DNA of 64,000 bases from Isoetes taiwanensis (GCA_021234155.1 JAJEKV010000048.1:2011873-2075872), one strand, 5' to 3'; positions 11,917-22,999 are shown, numbered from the stretch's first letter. Numbers and translations: made by a program. Notes: generated by a model not told the origin, from the letters alone.

Positions 11917-12234
11917 ATATGCTATGATCAATATTAGATCTTTTTTATTTTGTAATTTCATACTAAGTACCATGTATCTTTTATTGACATCTGAATGTAA
12001 AATACATGTACCATTTGCTACATTCTCCTTGACATAACAGGCTAGGCCTGCACTCCCTCTTCCTACTTTGAAATTCTTATCTTTCCAACAGGTGAATAGC
12101 TGGTAGCCCTCCTCCTCTGGTAGCCTCTTTATGTTGTGCTCCCATGTTTCTACTAGGCATATTATGTCACTGCTGTGTGCTCCCTCAAGCCTCTCTCCGT
12201 CGTCCACGGATATCCAGTGCAGTTCCAGTACCAT
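11917..12234 (-). pseudogene. LINE-C endonuclease N-terminal part
   Basis: The frame includes DIICLVETWEHN, the E-T box with the catalytic Glu of AP-like endonucleases, then GRGSAGLACYVKEN and YMVLSMKLQNKKDLI. It runs into the 11-bp repeat, where the MULE begins. Its continuation, beginning YYPPSSDK, is at 9211 and below. The apparent C-terminus of this frame past 11917 is MULE sequence. Confidence 0.75.
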
Positions 12235-12275
12235 ATCTTCAGCGTCTCCTCCCTCGCGGTTGCCCTCTCGGGGTT

Positions 12276-14455
12276 TTACCTTTGATTACGCCCGTTCACC
12301 ATTCTTCTCGGTCCCCCCGGTCCCGCTGCTTTGGGGTTGTGCCACGCTCGCCTTGGGGTCCTCGGTTTGCGCCTTCCCTTTTTTCGTTTCTTCCTCCTTC
12401 TCTGTGTTGGCTCACCTCGAGAGCTATTCTTTATTCTTGCTCCCCCACGATGTCTGTTTTTCACGCCCTTGTGTTAATATCATTATTGGGTTGATGTTCT
12501 CCTTCCCATCGATTCGCTTTCCCTGGTTTCGACATCCCCTCCTTCTGTCCTTGTCCTGGCCCTGCAGATTCTCGTGTCCTTTTGTGTAGGAACACCTTGC
12601 CATTCTTGACCCCTGCCTGATTTAGTTCCCTGGCTTTGGCTAGTTCCCTGTGTAATCCTTATCGTTGCATGATTGTTAGAGCTTCTGAACTATGATCCCA
12701 TTTTCGGCCGGACCCGCGTCGCGATATTCTCTCTTTGGGTTGTCGGTCTCGAGTCGGGGTTGATATGCCTCGCCAGCCCCCTCCATTGTCCCCGGACCGT
12801 CTTTGCTTTGACAATGGCGCTCCGATGCTCCTTGAACACCATCTCCATCACTTCGGTAACTTTCGATATGTGTCCTCGTTAGGTTTCTTCGCTACCCCTA
12901 TCGCCCCTAACGTCATGCTTAATTCTATTCTGCTCCTCATATTCCATGATATGCGGCTTTATTCTATCAAATGATTCCCATGCATCCAATTCAACATTTC
13001 CTTTTTCTAATTCAACCAACCTTTTCCAGATCTTGGCTTTTTCCTCCTCAATTTCGTTCATCCCTATTTGGATCTCCCCGGCTTGTCTTTTCCACCCTTC
13101 TATCCTCCGTCCATATTGGAGATGGCTCTGCGTATTACGGTTGGCCGTTTCAGCTAGTGTGTGAGAGCATCCATACGAGGGATCCTGGACTCCAGATGCT
13201 TGTCCATCTGAGCGAGAAAATCTTGGAGGTCTTGCTGACTTACTGGTACCCTTGCCATTTCTGTTTTCCTCTGCTGGCTGAGACTGCTGCTTTCGCCATT
13301 GCTCTTGAGTTTTTTGCGAGGCGCTGCAGATTGTTGCTGCTGCGGATTGCTGCTGTGCCTGAGACGCCGCTACCAAATCCGTGGGAGGGGTTGGTAACCT
13401 TACTCTGTTGAGTCTATAAATTACGCTACTGAACGGTCCTCTAATTCAAAAATTATCACCGTTAATCCTATTTTTGAATTCGAAATATTGGGATGGCCAC
13501 CCTTAATTATTCCTGCCCCCATCATTTATTTTCGTTTCGTCCCTCGGGTGTCTCTCTATGATGATTTCGCTATGAGTGATCTCCTCCCTCCATGTTATGG
13601 GGTTCGGTAGTTGTCTTTATGTCCTTAGTAGTATTCCGAGGAGTTAGTTGAAAGGTCACAACTTCTTTGGCCCAGATATTTTGTCCCGCGTATCAAAGTC
13701 AGCCCTTTTTAATTGTATTTTTGCTGTTCTTCCCTGTATTTTGAGTGTATAGTGATCCGGATACCAGTTGGTGGGTTTTTGGCCCCTCGCTATCCTGGTG
13801 TACGGCGGAGGTGGAACCTCTCTGTCCCGTAACTTTTCCGTCCGCTTTATACTCTTTCTGGGTCTACTTAACATGCTTTTACGCAACTTTTTGCGGTTTT
13901 CGCGATTTGTCGAAGTTTATAGTGGTCGGATTTACCGGTTGGTGGGCCTAGCCCTCGCTATCTGGTGTCGCGGCGGGCTTAACCTCTCGTCGTCCCGTCT
14001 ATCTATCTATGTCCGTATCTTATTCCGTCCGCCTTTTGCTCTTTGGATCTTGCGATCCTCTGTTACTCATGGTTTTGGGATATTATGTTGGTACACTTAA
14101 CCAGTTGGTGGGTCTGGCCCTCGCTATACTGGTGTGCGGCGGAGGTTGAATCTCTCTGATCCGCAAACTTTTCTGTACACTTTTCGTCCCGAACATTTAC
14201 CATGTATCTCTGGGTCCCGTTCCCTTTTTGCCGTTGTCTTGTGTATATATCTTCACTGTACTGTTCAACTGTGTACTTGTTTGATTTTTCTCTGTTGTGG
14301 TCTCGTCTCGGGCCATTATTGTCCACCACCTTTTTCGTTGTTGTTTTCCCGTTGTGCATTGTCTTGTTCACTTCTGCTTGGTCCTCCTTGTTGCTTTGTA
14401 GCCATATATCTGTTGTATTCCCTGGCTGTCTCCTGCGTTTTCCTGTGTCCCCCAT
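12276..14455 (-). pseudogene. LINE-C ORF1-like region: basic, Gln-rich, coiled-coil
   Basis: Several reverse-strand frames follow each other. 14063-14455 is hydrophilic. 13656-13886 is basic. 12879-13376 has a Gln/Ala-rich start and then an acidic-basic helix (EEEKAKIWKRLVELEKGN) likely to form a coiled coil. 12276-12464 is an Arg/Lys-rich tract. LINE ORF1 proteins are often basic RNA-binding coiled-coil proteins, so this is the plausible role. No RRM or CCHC knuckle is seen. Frame changes between pieces show decay. Confidence 0.5.
13760..14165. repeat. Three spaced imperfect repeats in LINE-C ORF1 region
   Basis: GGTTGGTGGG(T/C) followed by GCCCCTCGCTAT or a variant, then a GGTGT-rich segment and AACCTCTC, recurs at about 13765, 13935 and 14102, a spacing of about 170 bp. 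On the coding (reverse) strand each copy gives a related peptide, for example YTRIARGQKPTNWYPDHYTL in the copy nearest the 3' side. It looks like internal duplication of one ORF1 segment. Confidence 0.55.
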
Positions 14456-15233
14456 TTGTCTATCAAATATTCAGACTGCTTTTTTGCCTGCCTTCCCCTA
14501 TATTTTTGTCTAGATGTTGCTGCTGTTTAATTATTCAAACAAACAACAAAATGCAAGAACACTTTTGGAAATCGAAAGAACTTCCCGGTGTTCTATTTCA
14601 TTGTCAATATAATTTACAGTTCCTTCTTGCCGGATCCATTTCCGGTGCTATCACAGCTGAGTAAAAAATTCAGAGTTTTTTGTAGATCATAGTAGATAAT
14701 ATGATGTTGCTAAGATTCTAGCGCCACATGATCAAAATTGGGCTAGAACTTGTTACTAGGAGTAAGAAAAACCAAGAGCGAAAACTTAAACAAAGTAAAG
14801 CAAAGACATAGATAACGCAAGGCGATTGAAACAAGGTATATAGCACACAACCACTAGATCCCATAGATATATATCGGTGATGCGGGCGGTCGGATCAGTC
14901 GGATCCAGGATTTGCTTTCGGTATTATCTTTCCGCTATACGCAATTTTCATTTCGGGCTTTCGTCCTCATTTGCCCTGCTGATTCTTCCTTTTCTTGCTG
15001 ATGTTTCTCCATCCTTACGTATTTTCTCACGAAGTTTCGGCTAATAATGCCCGAAACAAGTATACTCGGTGGGTTCTTTTCCTGGCGGTGCACCGCGAGA
15101 TCTTCGAAGTCACCTATCACTAAATCATGCTTGTAACTTTACGATTTACGGATCGCCGCGTGCATTTGCAGCGTACTTGCCGGAAGCAAAGATATTACCC
15201 TTTCCTTGTCCGCCTCCTCTTTGTGTCATTCGA

Positions 15234-15527
15234 TCAGCTAGGACCGAGAGATAATCTAACGAGCTTCGGTTTGTATCCATGGTCTTTCATCCCCTGAGCG
15301 TGGTGGATCCTGTCGCAGAATAGACAATGTACTCGGCCACAATTTAAACATGAAGTAAGACCTTTATCTAAACAGACGCAGTCCGCCTCGCAGATGCACC
15401 AGGGATTGAGGTCTTCTAACTCTGGATTGTATGGCACCGTGAGGTTTCCTGGGTTACCTTGGATTCTCTTCCTTACTGCCCGATCGGCACCCTCACGCGC
15501 CTCCAGCGCTCTCTTTCCCTTGTCCAT
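15234..15527 (-). CDS. LINE-C ORF1 N-terminal Cys/His finger protein segment
   Basis: A 97-codon frame starts at an ATG 98 nt downstream of a TATA-like box. Residues 44-83 contain a dense metal-binding pattern: C44, C46, C50, C52, C60, C63, H67, C68, C71, H75, H76 and H83. The C-x2-C-x4-C-x2-C-x4-H spacing in the second half resembles a B-box type zinc finger more than the CCHC knuckle usual in plant LINE ORF1. It probably binds nucleic acid or protein as part of ORF1. It is not recognisable as a host gene, though a captured host finger is possible. Confidence 0.5.
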   Translation of the reverse strand: MDKGKRALEAREGADRAVRKRIQGNPGNLTVPYNPELEDLNPWCICEADCVCLDKGLTSCLNCGRVHCLFCDRIHHAQGMKDHGYKPKLVRLSLGPS

Positions 15528-15624
15528 CCTATTCCGGTCGCACTGTTTATGGGCCTTTCGTCTTCTTACAGGCGCTTCTCCCTGTGAACTGAATTAGAAC
15601 CCTAGAAAAACAGAAGGTACTCGG

Positions 15625-15635
15625 CTATTTATATA
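15625..15635 (-). promoter_or_regulatory. TATA-like box upstream of the Cys/His-finger ORF
   Basis: TATATAAATAG on the reverse strand matches a plant TATA box and lies 98 nt before the ATG at 15527. The distance fits a TATA box, a start site about 30 nt downstream and a short leader. It may drive LINE-C or a fused gene. Only the motif and spacing support it. Confidence 0.35.
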
Positions 15636-15720
15636 TTGAGCGGTTTTAGGGTTTCCTTCCATTTTTCCCGCGTTTCCTTTGTCACGTCTGTCTTTATCCT
15701 GTCATGTCCGAAGGCCGCCA

Positions 15721-15867
15721 TCATTTATTCGTATTCAGTGTAGTTAATGCGACGTATTCTCTGCCGATATTTTGTGCCAGATCGTACCCTGCCTTTTTCG
15801 TAGGCTTGTAAGTATAGTCCTTAACGGCTATCTCTTTCGCCTCCTCATTAATTATCGTACCCTTCAT
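15721..15867 (-). CDS. 48-codon reading frame upstream of LINE-C ORF1
   Basis: ATG at 15865-15867, TGA at 15721-15723. The peptide is coding-like in composition (MKGTIINEEAKEIAVKDYTY at its start) but has no known family. It may be a separated N-terminal piece of ORF1 or an upstream ORF. Confidence 0.3.
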   Translation of the reverse strand: MKGTIINEEAKEIAVKDYTYKPTKKAGYDLAQNIGREYVALTTLNTNK

Positions 15868-16633
15868 CTATTTAATGCTAAATTAACGCTTCCCAGTTAA
15901 CCACTCTCATGTTCGTCTACATGGTTACGCCCTGTCGTCGTGGGTGCCCTATACTACCGCCATGTGTCTCTGTAAACGGGAATTTTTCTTCGGTGATCTC
16001 CAATTTCGTTATTTCAAATCCTTCCCGCTTCTGTCTGTATCTGGATCGTTCGTTGCAGCTTTGCTCTCTTTCGTGTTCTTGCCCCCCGGCGTTGTTCCGT
16101 AGCTCCGTGTTGCCAATTCGTCAATTCGTTATGGTGTTTAAGCTACTTTTGTTTTCTGTTACCGACAAACTCATATCCCCACCTATTTCCTATTATTTCT
16201 GTTAGTATCTCGCCGTGCATATCCAAATTTTATTGTTTTGTTAGATAAGAGGCCTCAGTGTGGCAATCGCCGTGCCTTGCTTACTTCTTCCTATGACATT
16301 CCTTAGGTGGTATACAAATAACACTGTATCGCCTTGCCGTTCTCCAGCATTTATATTAATATTATAACAAGAATCCAATTTAATCGGAACATGTACTATG
16401 CCTCTGTTGAAAATATGATGAGTATGACTGCTGATTCATCGTTCTACCTTTCTAGCCCGTGCCCATATCCCCCTTCCCTTTTCTACAATCCATGTCCCTC
16501 TTCTCTACACATTACTGATAGGATCTCCGGCCAGAATAAAAACAGTTTGCAGGCTAAGTTACCAAAAAGATCAAAATACCTGGTGACACGCATTTCCTGT
16601 TGACATTCACGTCCATAGCCCATTGCTTATAGT
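15868..16633. other. Unassigned sequence upstream of LINE-C
   Basis: No domain, RNA gene or terminal repeat is recognised. It may still belong to the LINE-C 5' region, because base composition (purine-rich on the reverse strand) continues to about 16150. Confidence 0.4.
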
Positions 16634-16703
16634 CTCGCCCATCGCCCCTCGCCCCTCGCCCAACGCCCATCGCCCATCGCCCAACGCCCATCGCCCATCG
16701 CCT
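16634..16703. repeat. Heptamer minisatellite (CGCCCAT/A/C)n
   Basis: About ten consecutive 7-bp units of CGCCC(A/C)(T/A) type lie just before the 426-bp tandem array. Confidence 0.85.
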
Positions 16704-18057
16704 ATGCAAAACTGTTGTGCGTTAAAATACAGCACTAAAATCATAGGAAAACCATGCCAAAAAGCATACAAAATCACAAAAAAAAACCCTGTTATAATGC
16801 TAGATATTCTAAACGAGGTGCACCCTCGACTACCCCAGTCGTCGGATCCGTCGATCCTATCATATGTTGGGGCCTCTGGGCACCTCTCATTTCGCTTATA
16901 GTCATTTATGATTGGAGGCGCCTATGATTTTGAAATATGAAATACGATTTCGCCTAGGGTTTTGAGGGAATATCAAACCTTTATACGGCTTTGCCTAAGT
17001 TTTTAGAATATGAAATACGGGAGCTTGAACCTCTACCAAAATAACTCAATGTCTTAATAAGACTACTTTAACCAATATACCCACTGGGCTAATGTGATTT
17101 TTTTTTATCTTGAATCTATGTTTCTTTTATAACAACTTATTCAATTGTTTTAGGGATATATGGTCTATGGTTTTAGGAATTGTTATTTTTATATCCATAT
17201 CAAATCCCCTGGAACCTTCTGTTATTTTGCTACATATTCTAAATGAGGTGCACCTCGACTACCCCAGTCGTCGGATCCGTCGATCCTATGGCCCAGATCA
17301 TATGTTGGGGCCTCTAAGCACCTCTTGTTTCGCTTATAGTCATTTATGATTTTGAAATATGAAATACGATTTCGCCTAAGGTTTTGAGGGAATATCAAGC
17401 CTTTATACGGCTTTGCCTAAGATTTTAGAATATGAAATACGGGAGCTTGAACCTCTACCAAAATAACTCAATGTCTTAATAACACTACTTTAACCAATAT
17501 ACCCACTGGGCTAATGTGGTTATTTTTTATCTTGAATCTATGTTTTTTTTTTTATATCAACTTATTCAATTGTTTTAGGGATATATGGTCTATGGTTTCA
17601 GGAATTGTTATTTTTATATCCATATCAAATTCCCCTAAAACACCCCGTTATTTTGCTACATATTCTAAACGAGGTGCACCCTCGACTACCCCAGTCGTCG
17701 GATCCGTCGATCCTATGGCCCAGATCATATGTTGGGGCCTCTAAGCACCTCTAGTTTCGCTTATAGTCATTTATGATTGGAGGCGCCTATGATTTTGAAA
17801 TATGAAATACGATTTCGCCTAAGTTTTGAGGGAATATCAAGCCTTTATACGGCTTTGCCTAAGATTTTAGAATATGAAATACGGGAGCTTGAACCTCTAC
17901 CAAAATAACTCAATGTCTTAATAACACTACTTTAACCAATATACCCACTGGGCTAATGTGATTATTTTTTATCTTGAATCTATGTTTTTTTTTTTATAAC
18001 AACTTATTCAATTGTTTTAGGGATATATGGTCTATGGTTTCAGGAATTGTTATTTTT

Positions 18058-19610
18058 TTATTTTTTTATTTTTTTTTTGTGAAGGATCAAATTAACTAAT
18101 ATTAATTCAGAGTAAATACAAGACGAGCGATACTAGGGTACTCCTGCCCACACTGGAGCGAGCACCCTCATGGCATGTATACCTACCTATGACTCAAGGC
18201 ACAAACCTGCCAATACTGTCTACAATGAGAAGGGTCCTTTCCCAGACCGCTGCCTTGAACTGCTCTTTCCGAGGGGATGCCAGATAAGAAAGATATAGCT
18301 TGTACCTCAACTGTGGGATCAGAACCCCAGGCCGCATCTCCGCATTCCTGAACACCTTCATGCAACGTCGCTTCCAAATGAGCCACAACAACCAGGCTTT
18401 ACACAAATGGAAGGCCAGACTCTGAAGCTGGGACCATCTGCTAGGGTACACCTCCAAACGAACCTCTTGACTACGGAGCGGGGTGTGGAAGAGACGTTGG
18501 ACCCACTGCCATGCTGGCTGGATGTCTGCACAAAGAAACATACAGTGCTCCAGGGTCTCTACACAGGCACCACACATTGGGCACAGAGCGCTGATCAACG
18601 GATTGATCCTGTGAACCCATGTGTTCACCCTCAAGGATCGGTGCACTATCTGCCACAGCAACACCCGAATCTTGGGGGGCGAGATTGGATTCCACACCCA
18701 TCTCCAGATGTTGCCCCAGTGATCACCCGGCACCTGAAGACTCCAGTCGTCCGCGGGAGACAGCTCATCCTGAATTGCCAAAAGCTCATAACAAGACTTC
18801 ATGAAATTTGTGAGATCAACTTTCGGGTGACACCTCCACACACGCCCTGACGCCTGCGGGGAGTTCAGCGGGAGAGCATTAGCCACCTGCGCCCATATAG
18901 CGCAATCCCGTTCCTGGAGTCGAAATCTGTGGCTGCCAGGGTGCCAACTGCCCGTCGACATACCACTCCCCCACCGTCAAGACCCCACACTTTGCCCACC
19001 TGCGCTGAACCCGAGGATCGACGGCCGCTGCCAGTACCAAAGGTGAGGTACCTGGACCGAACGGGATCCACCATGGCGATGCCTCCAACTGAATGCACCC
19101 GGCGACATCAATCGCAAACAGCGGGCGGACCTGCTCCCAGGCTCGCAGGAGCCCCTTCAGGAAAGAGGCATGCGCATATGGCCTGATATCTGCGAATAAC
19201 GCCCATGGAAGCCGCGCAGGCACGGACGGCTTGTGAAAAACTATCGAGTGAGACAGCGACTGATGAAGCAAAAGCATGCCCGGAGAGACAAGCGCATTCT
19301 CAAGAATCGCAAAGACGAACTTGGACAAGAGGACCTTGCCATGCAGCGAGAGGTCCAAGAAGCCAAGTCCACCCGCAGCCTTGGGTCGCACGTATTTCCA
19401 CCAGGCCACCTTGATGACCGCCCCTTCCTCATTGCCTCCCCATACAAAGTTACGAACCATAGAGGAGATTTCCCGAACCTTGCTTTCTGGTGCCAGAATG
19501 ATAGAAGCCATATAAACATGAGTTGAGCAGAGGACGGACTTCACCACTATGACCCTGCCAGCCATGGAAAGTTTCCCCCCCTTCCACCAATTAAGGTGTC
19601 GACGCAATCC
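18058..19610 (-). mobile_element. LINE-A copy 2: 5'-truncated L1-like insertion
   Basis: The insert is flanked by 17-bp duplications, CAGGAATTGTTATTTTT at 18041-18057 and the same with one T-to-C change at about 19611-19627. It begins in the post-RT segment (LRRHLNWWKGGKLSMAG) and ends with a poly(A), seen as a T-rich run at 18051-18079. Long target duplications and 5' truncation are hallmarks of target-primed reverse transcription. It is less decayed than copy 1. Confidence 0.9.
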
Positions 19611-19634
19611 AGGAATTGCTATTTTTATATCCAT
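18194..19634 (-). pseudogene. LINE-A copy 2 ORF2 C-terminal fragment with zf-RVT
   Basis: Two long reverse-strand frames overlap through a frameshift near 18900. The first (18879-19634) reads NWWKGGKLSMAGRVIVVKSV, VCSTHVY-type motifs and VAWWKYVRPKAAGGLGFLDL. The second (18194-18961) has PPKIRVLLWQIVHRSL and then the zf-RVT cysteine/histidine set CPMCGACVETLEHC, followed by WLIWKRR and the terminus VDSIGRFVP. No catalytic RT core is present because of truncation. The first few codons of the upstream frame come from the tandem repeat. Confidence 0.85.
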
Positions 19635-20110
19635 ATCAAATTCCCCTAGAACACCCTGTTATTTTGCTACATATTCTAAACGAGGTGCACCCTCGACTAC
19701 CCTAGTCGTCGGATCCGTCGATCCTATGGCCCAAATCATATGTTGGGGCCTCTGGGCACCTCTCGTTTAGTTTATAGTCATTTATGATTGGAGGCGGCTA
19801 TGATTTTGAAGTATGAAATATGATTTTGCCTAAGGTTTTGAAGGAATATCAAACCTCTATACGGCTTTGCCTAAGATTTTAGAATATGAAATACGGGAGC
19901 TTGAATCTCTACAAAATAACTCAATGTCTTAATAAGACTACTTTAATCAATATACTCACTGAGCTAATGTGATTATTTTTTATCTTGAATCTATGTTATT
20001 TTCATAACAACTTATTCAATTATCTTAAGGATATATGGTCTATGGTTTCAGGAATTGTTATTTTTATATCCATATCAAACCCCCCTGGAACCCCCTGTTA
20101 TTTTCCTACA

Positions 20111-21479
20111 TATTCACCTACATATTTTGGTAAATTTTATCTGTAGCACTGAAGGAGGCAATTTAGTATGTCGAGAACTTCGTGTTCCTAAACTACCTAG
20201 GCTACGCTTCCATGATGAAGTTGCAAGCTACGACCTTTCTATCCACTCTTATTTTTGATAATATAAAATTATTACAGAATCATCAACTACTTTGACATAG
20301 TTTTTGCCAGTTTTGCTTTAGGCTAGATCTCTTGTTGATAAAACTATAAATCATCTATAGAGTGGCCAAATAGTTCGAACAAAAAGAATGGAATTTTCAA
20401 TGGGGTGACACATGTGTGATGTGACATGGCAATGAAGATGATGTGTATGAAGACTTGGCCATTTTTAAGTGATGATATGGGTCAATTTAATGCTAATGCG
20501 TATTAATTGCATTCTTTAGGCAACTCTTTGACTTTTGTTGCTTCCCTTAGGAATTTTTCCTTTCTCTCACCATTTGACTTCTAGAGAGAGAATTTGATCC
20601 TAGACCATGGGTATGGCCAAATCAAGTGAAAATTTTGCTTCTTACAAGATAGTGATGGTATGGTGGGTGTGTGTAGTGTGAGTGACACATGAAAGAGAAG
20701 TTTTGACTAGAAAAAATCTCCTAGGCCAATTTGCTTTAGGAAATGAAAGCTAGGCATGGAACTTGAGGTCACATAGGCATGTTTTCATAGCAAAGGATAT
20801 GGAAGGCTTGAGATGGAGATCATAGGATATAGTTATGCCAAGAACTCAAATGGAAACATCACATACCAAGAACACTTCAAGGGGTCTTCAAATCTTCAAA
20901 GTTGTCTTGCTTGAATCACCTTCCCTAGCATGCTTGTGTGATCTTTTATGAATGTCCTCACCTTGGTCTTCAAGTCTCCAATTCATAATGTGAAAAGATG
21001 CATTCTCTTCAAATGAATTGTGCTTGTGTAAGTGTAAGCATGAGTAAATCACATTGTGTCTTGCTCTTCTATGCTGCCATAGCATGGCAGCACCTACCCT
21101 GGCACAGGATGGCTGCTTTCACTTGCGCATCTCGTATTGTGAATATGACTACCCGGGGGCAGTCTGGGCGCTGGATACCATGACGTCTCGCCCTAATAAT
21201 GTGTACCGACGTGTGAAATGTCATTCAAGCGAGAATCAACATCTAGAGCCGGCTAATGTGGTCCTCCCCTGCCTCTTCCTCAGGCCACGTACCACCACAT
21301 TGTGGCTTCCCCGTCTCATCTCCTGGAGCTCTCTGATTGTTGGATCAATCCTGCCCGGCACAACAGATGTTGTTTGCTGTCGGCGGGGCATCCGATGTGG
21401 CCTACGTTGGGGTGGTGGTGGCATGGAGCGGCCTGGCGGTGCAGTAGTAGGCGGTCCTAGCTGACGTCGTGCAGACTCT
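20111..21479. other. Unassigned sequence
   Basis: No RT, integrase, terminal repeat, tRNA or convincing exon is seen. The higher-GC part at 21060-21470 has open frames on both strands without recognisable content and may belong to the decayed element to its right. Confidence 0.45.
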
Positions 21480-22470
21480 TTGAATATGGGACTGCAGTGG
21501 CAGGTATAGTGGTCTTTTCTTCCTGAAGCTGGGAGCTTAGCTCCTGTTGGAATTGTTGTTGCCTTGTCAATTCATGCATGCACCGCTGCAATTGCTCATG
21601 AGCCTCTGCATGGAGGCCCTTGCCTTATTTAGCGATCGCTTCCCTCAGCTCCTACACCTTCCAATCTCGAGCTGCAGAGCTATGCTCCAGTTTTTGTAAG
21701 CGAGAGTCTAGCATAGGGTTCATTGCAGATGAGGCCACTTCTTGTGTCTCGACCCTAGTTTGAAGGGCTCTCAATTGTAGCAACCTGGACTTTTTGCATC
21801 ACAGTAGCAGCCTCCTCAGCCTCTGATTGAAGGCATGAGATGGTTGCGATTGTCTCCTGCTCAACACGTTGTTTGCCCCCTATCATGGTTTCAATGGTGG
21901 TGGACAAGGAATCCATGCGGGCCTGCATGCCAGCGAGACTCTTCTTGTCCTTCTGCCTTTCAGAGTGCACTAGGCGAAGGCCATCCTCCAAATGCTGTAT
22001 GCGGGTCTCCATGCTGGAAACACGCTATTTTTCAGTAGCCAGCAGCTGCCTCTTGAGCAATTTTGGTGCGAAGCCTGCATCTCCTCTACCACACAAGCAA
22101 TTCGAGCTCTGTTGCCCTCTGCCATTGCTTGAACATGTTTCCAGTGCTCCCCAACTGCCTGGTTTGGTGGTGGTGAAGCACGGATATGGCTTGTTGCTAG
22201 GCTAGAGTATCTGCCATATGCCTGCTGAGCTATGCTTGTTGCACGAGACTTTGCCCACACTTCTCTTTTCAATGTGCACCTGCCAATTTTGCTAGTGTCA
22301 TCTGGTCTACGATTGGGGATGGCATCTATGTACTCTCCCAGTAGAAGTTTTACTGCCATGTCTATGCTAGGTAGGGGGGACCGCACGTCAGTACCATCTA
22401 TATGCATATCAGTGGGGTTGGATGAAGGGACGCAGGGCTCGTCCGACTCTTCTATCACGAGAGTTTCCAT
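21480..22470 (-). pseudogene. Coiled-coil reading frame, gag-like or unknown, frameshifted
   Basis: The frame starts METLVIEESDEPCVPSS at 22470 and includes a PPPNQAVGEHWKHVQAM segment. Near 22020 it shifts into a frame with MEEMQ-type and ETRIQHLEDGLRLVHSERQK heptad-like sequence, then IGGKQRVEQETIATISCLQS. The second part is strongly helical with coiled-coil periodicity. Stops follow below 21760. The pattern would fit a decayed structural (gag-like) protein of a retroelement, but no CCHC knuckle or protease is visible, so the assignment is open. Confidence 0.4.
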
Positions 22471-22487
22471 GATTAGGGTATCACCCT

Positions 22488-22944
22488 ACAGACGCTTGTC
22501 TGAAAGCCTCCAAGCACTTTGATCACGCACAACCTCTGTCCCCGTAGAGACGCCCGTCTGAAAGTTTTCACATGTCAGAAGCAGATGCAGGCTTAGTCAC
22601 CTTACAGACACCCATCGAAGTGTCCAAATGCAGAATTCAAGTGCAGCCTCTAGCGCAACCTCTACCACCTTATAGACGCTTGTCTCAGATGAAAAGTGGC
22701 AATGATCTCTTCCTTACAGACCCCTGTCTGAAAGCCTCTAGTATGCAAATGTTTGAATCCAAAGGCGATGCCTCCAAATGCAAGAAGTAAGTGCAGGCTC
22801 TTTCACCTTACAGACACCCATCTAAAAGTGTTTAAATGCATAAATCAAGTGCAGCCTCTAGTGCAACCTCTGCCACCTTACAAACGCTTGTCTGAAATGA
22901 AAATTAAGCAATGGTTTTCCCCCTTACAGACGCCCGTCTGCAAG
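22488..22944. repeat. Eight copies of a short palindromic motif within a 208-bp tandem duplication
   Basis: ACAGACGCCCGTCTGAAAG and variants occur at about 22488, 22546, 22604, 22672, 22716, 22810, 22880 and 22926. The core AGACG-cc-CGTCT is an interrupted palindrome. Three neighbouring motif positions repeat with a period of 206-210 bp, so a larger block containing them was duplicated. Variants keep the two arms complementary in several copies (for example AGACGCTTGTCT). Confidence 0.75.
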
Positions 22945-22999
22945 GCTTCGGCATGTAAATGCTTGAATCAAAGGTGATTGGATGGTATCACGCCTTTTG

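Larger units (their letters stand above)
11917..15867 (-). mobile_element. LINE-C, 5' part (ORF1 region and endonuclease N-terminus)
   Basis: This is the upstream half of the LINE interrupted by the MULE. On the reverse strand it carries, in order, a short ORF, a TATA-like box, a Cys/His-finger ORF, a long basic and Gln-rich ORF1-like region with repeats, and the start of the endonuclease. The forward-strand open frames from 12.1 to 16.2 kb, rich in Phe, Leu, Ser and Pro, are antisense shadows of this purine-rich coding strand. The true 5' end may lie beyond 15867. Confidence 0.65.
16741..20110. repeat. Four tandem units of about 426 bp, third unit split by a LINE
   Basis: Landmark GAGGTGCACC lies at 16815, 17245 and 17671, and again at about 19683 after removal of the inserted LINE. 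Units contain TATGAAATACG and GGATATATGGTCTATGG and end in CCTGTTATTTTGCTACATATT. Identity between units is high by eye. No unit carries a convincing gene; open frames across units just repeat the period. A single related end piece occurs at about 48240-48310, so the sequence is dispersed as well as tandem. Confidence 0.85.

Noticed and set aside
12131-14664. Long forward-strand frames rich in Ser, Phe, Leu and Cys
   Set aside because: They mirror the purine-rich coding strand of LINE-C on the reverse strand; no domain and no splice structure.
22488-22944. CRISPR-like spaced palindromes
   Set aside because: Spacing is irregular, the sequences between motifs are themselves duplicated, and the context is a eukaryotic transposon-rich region.
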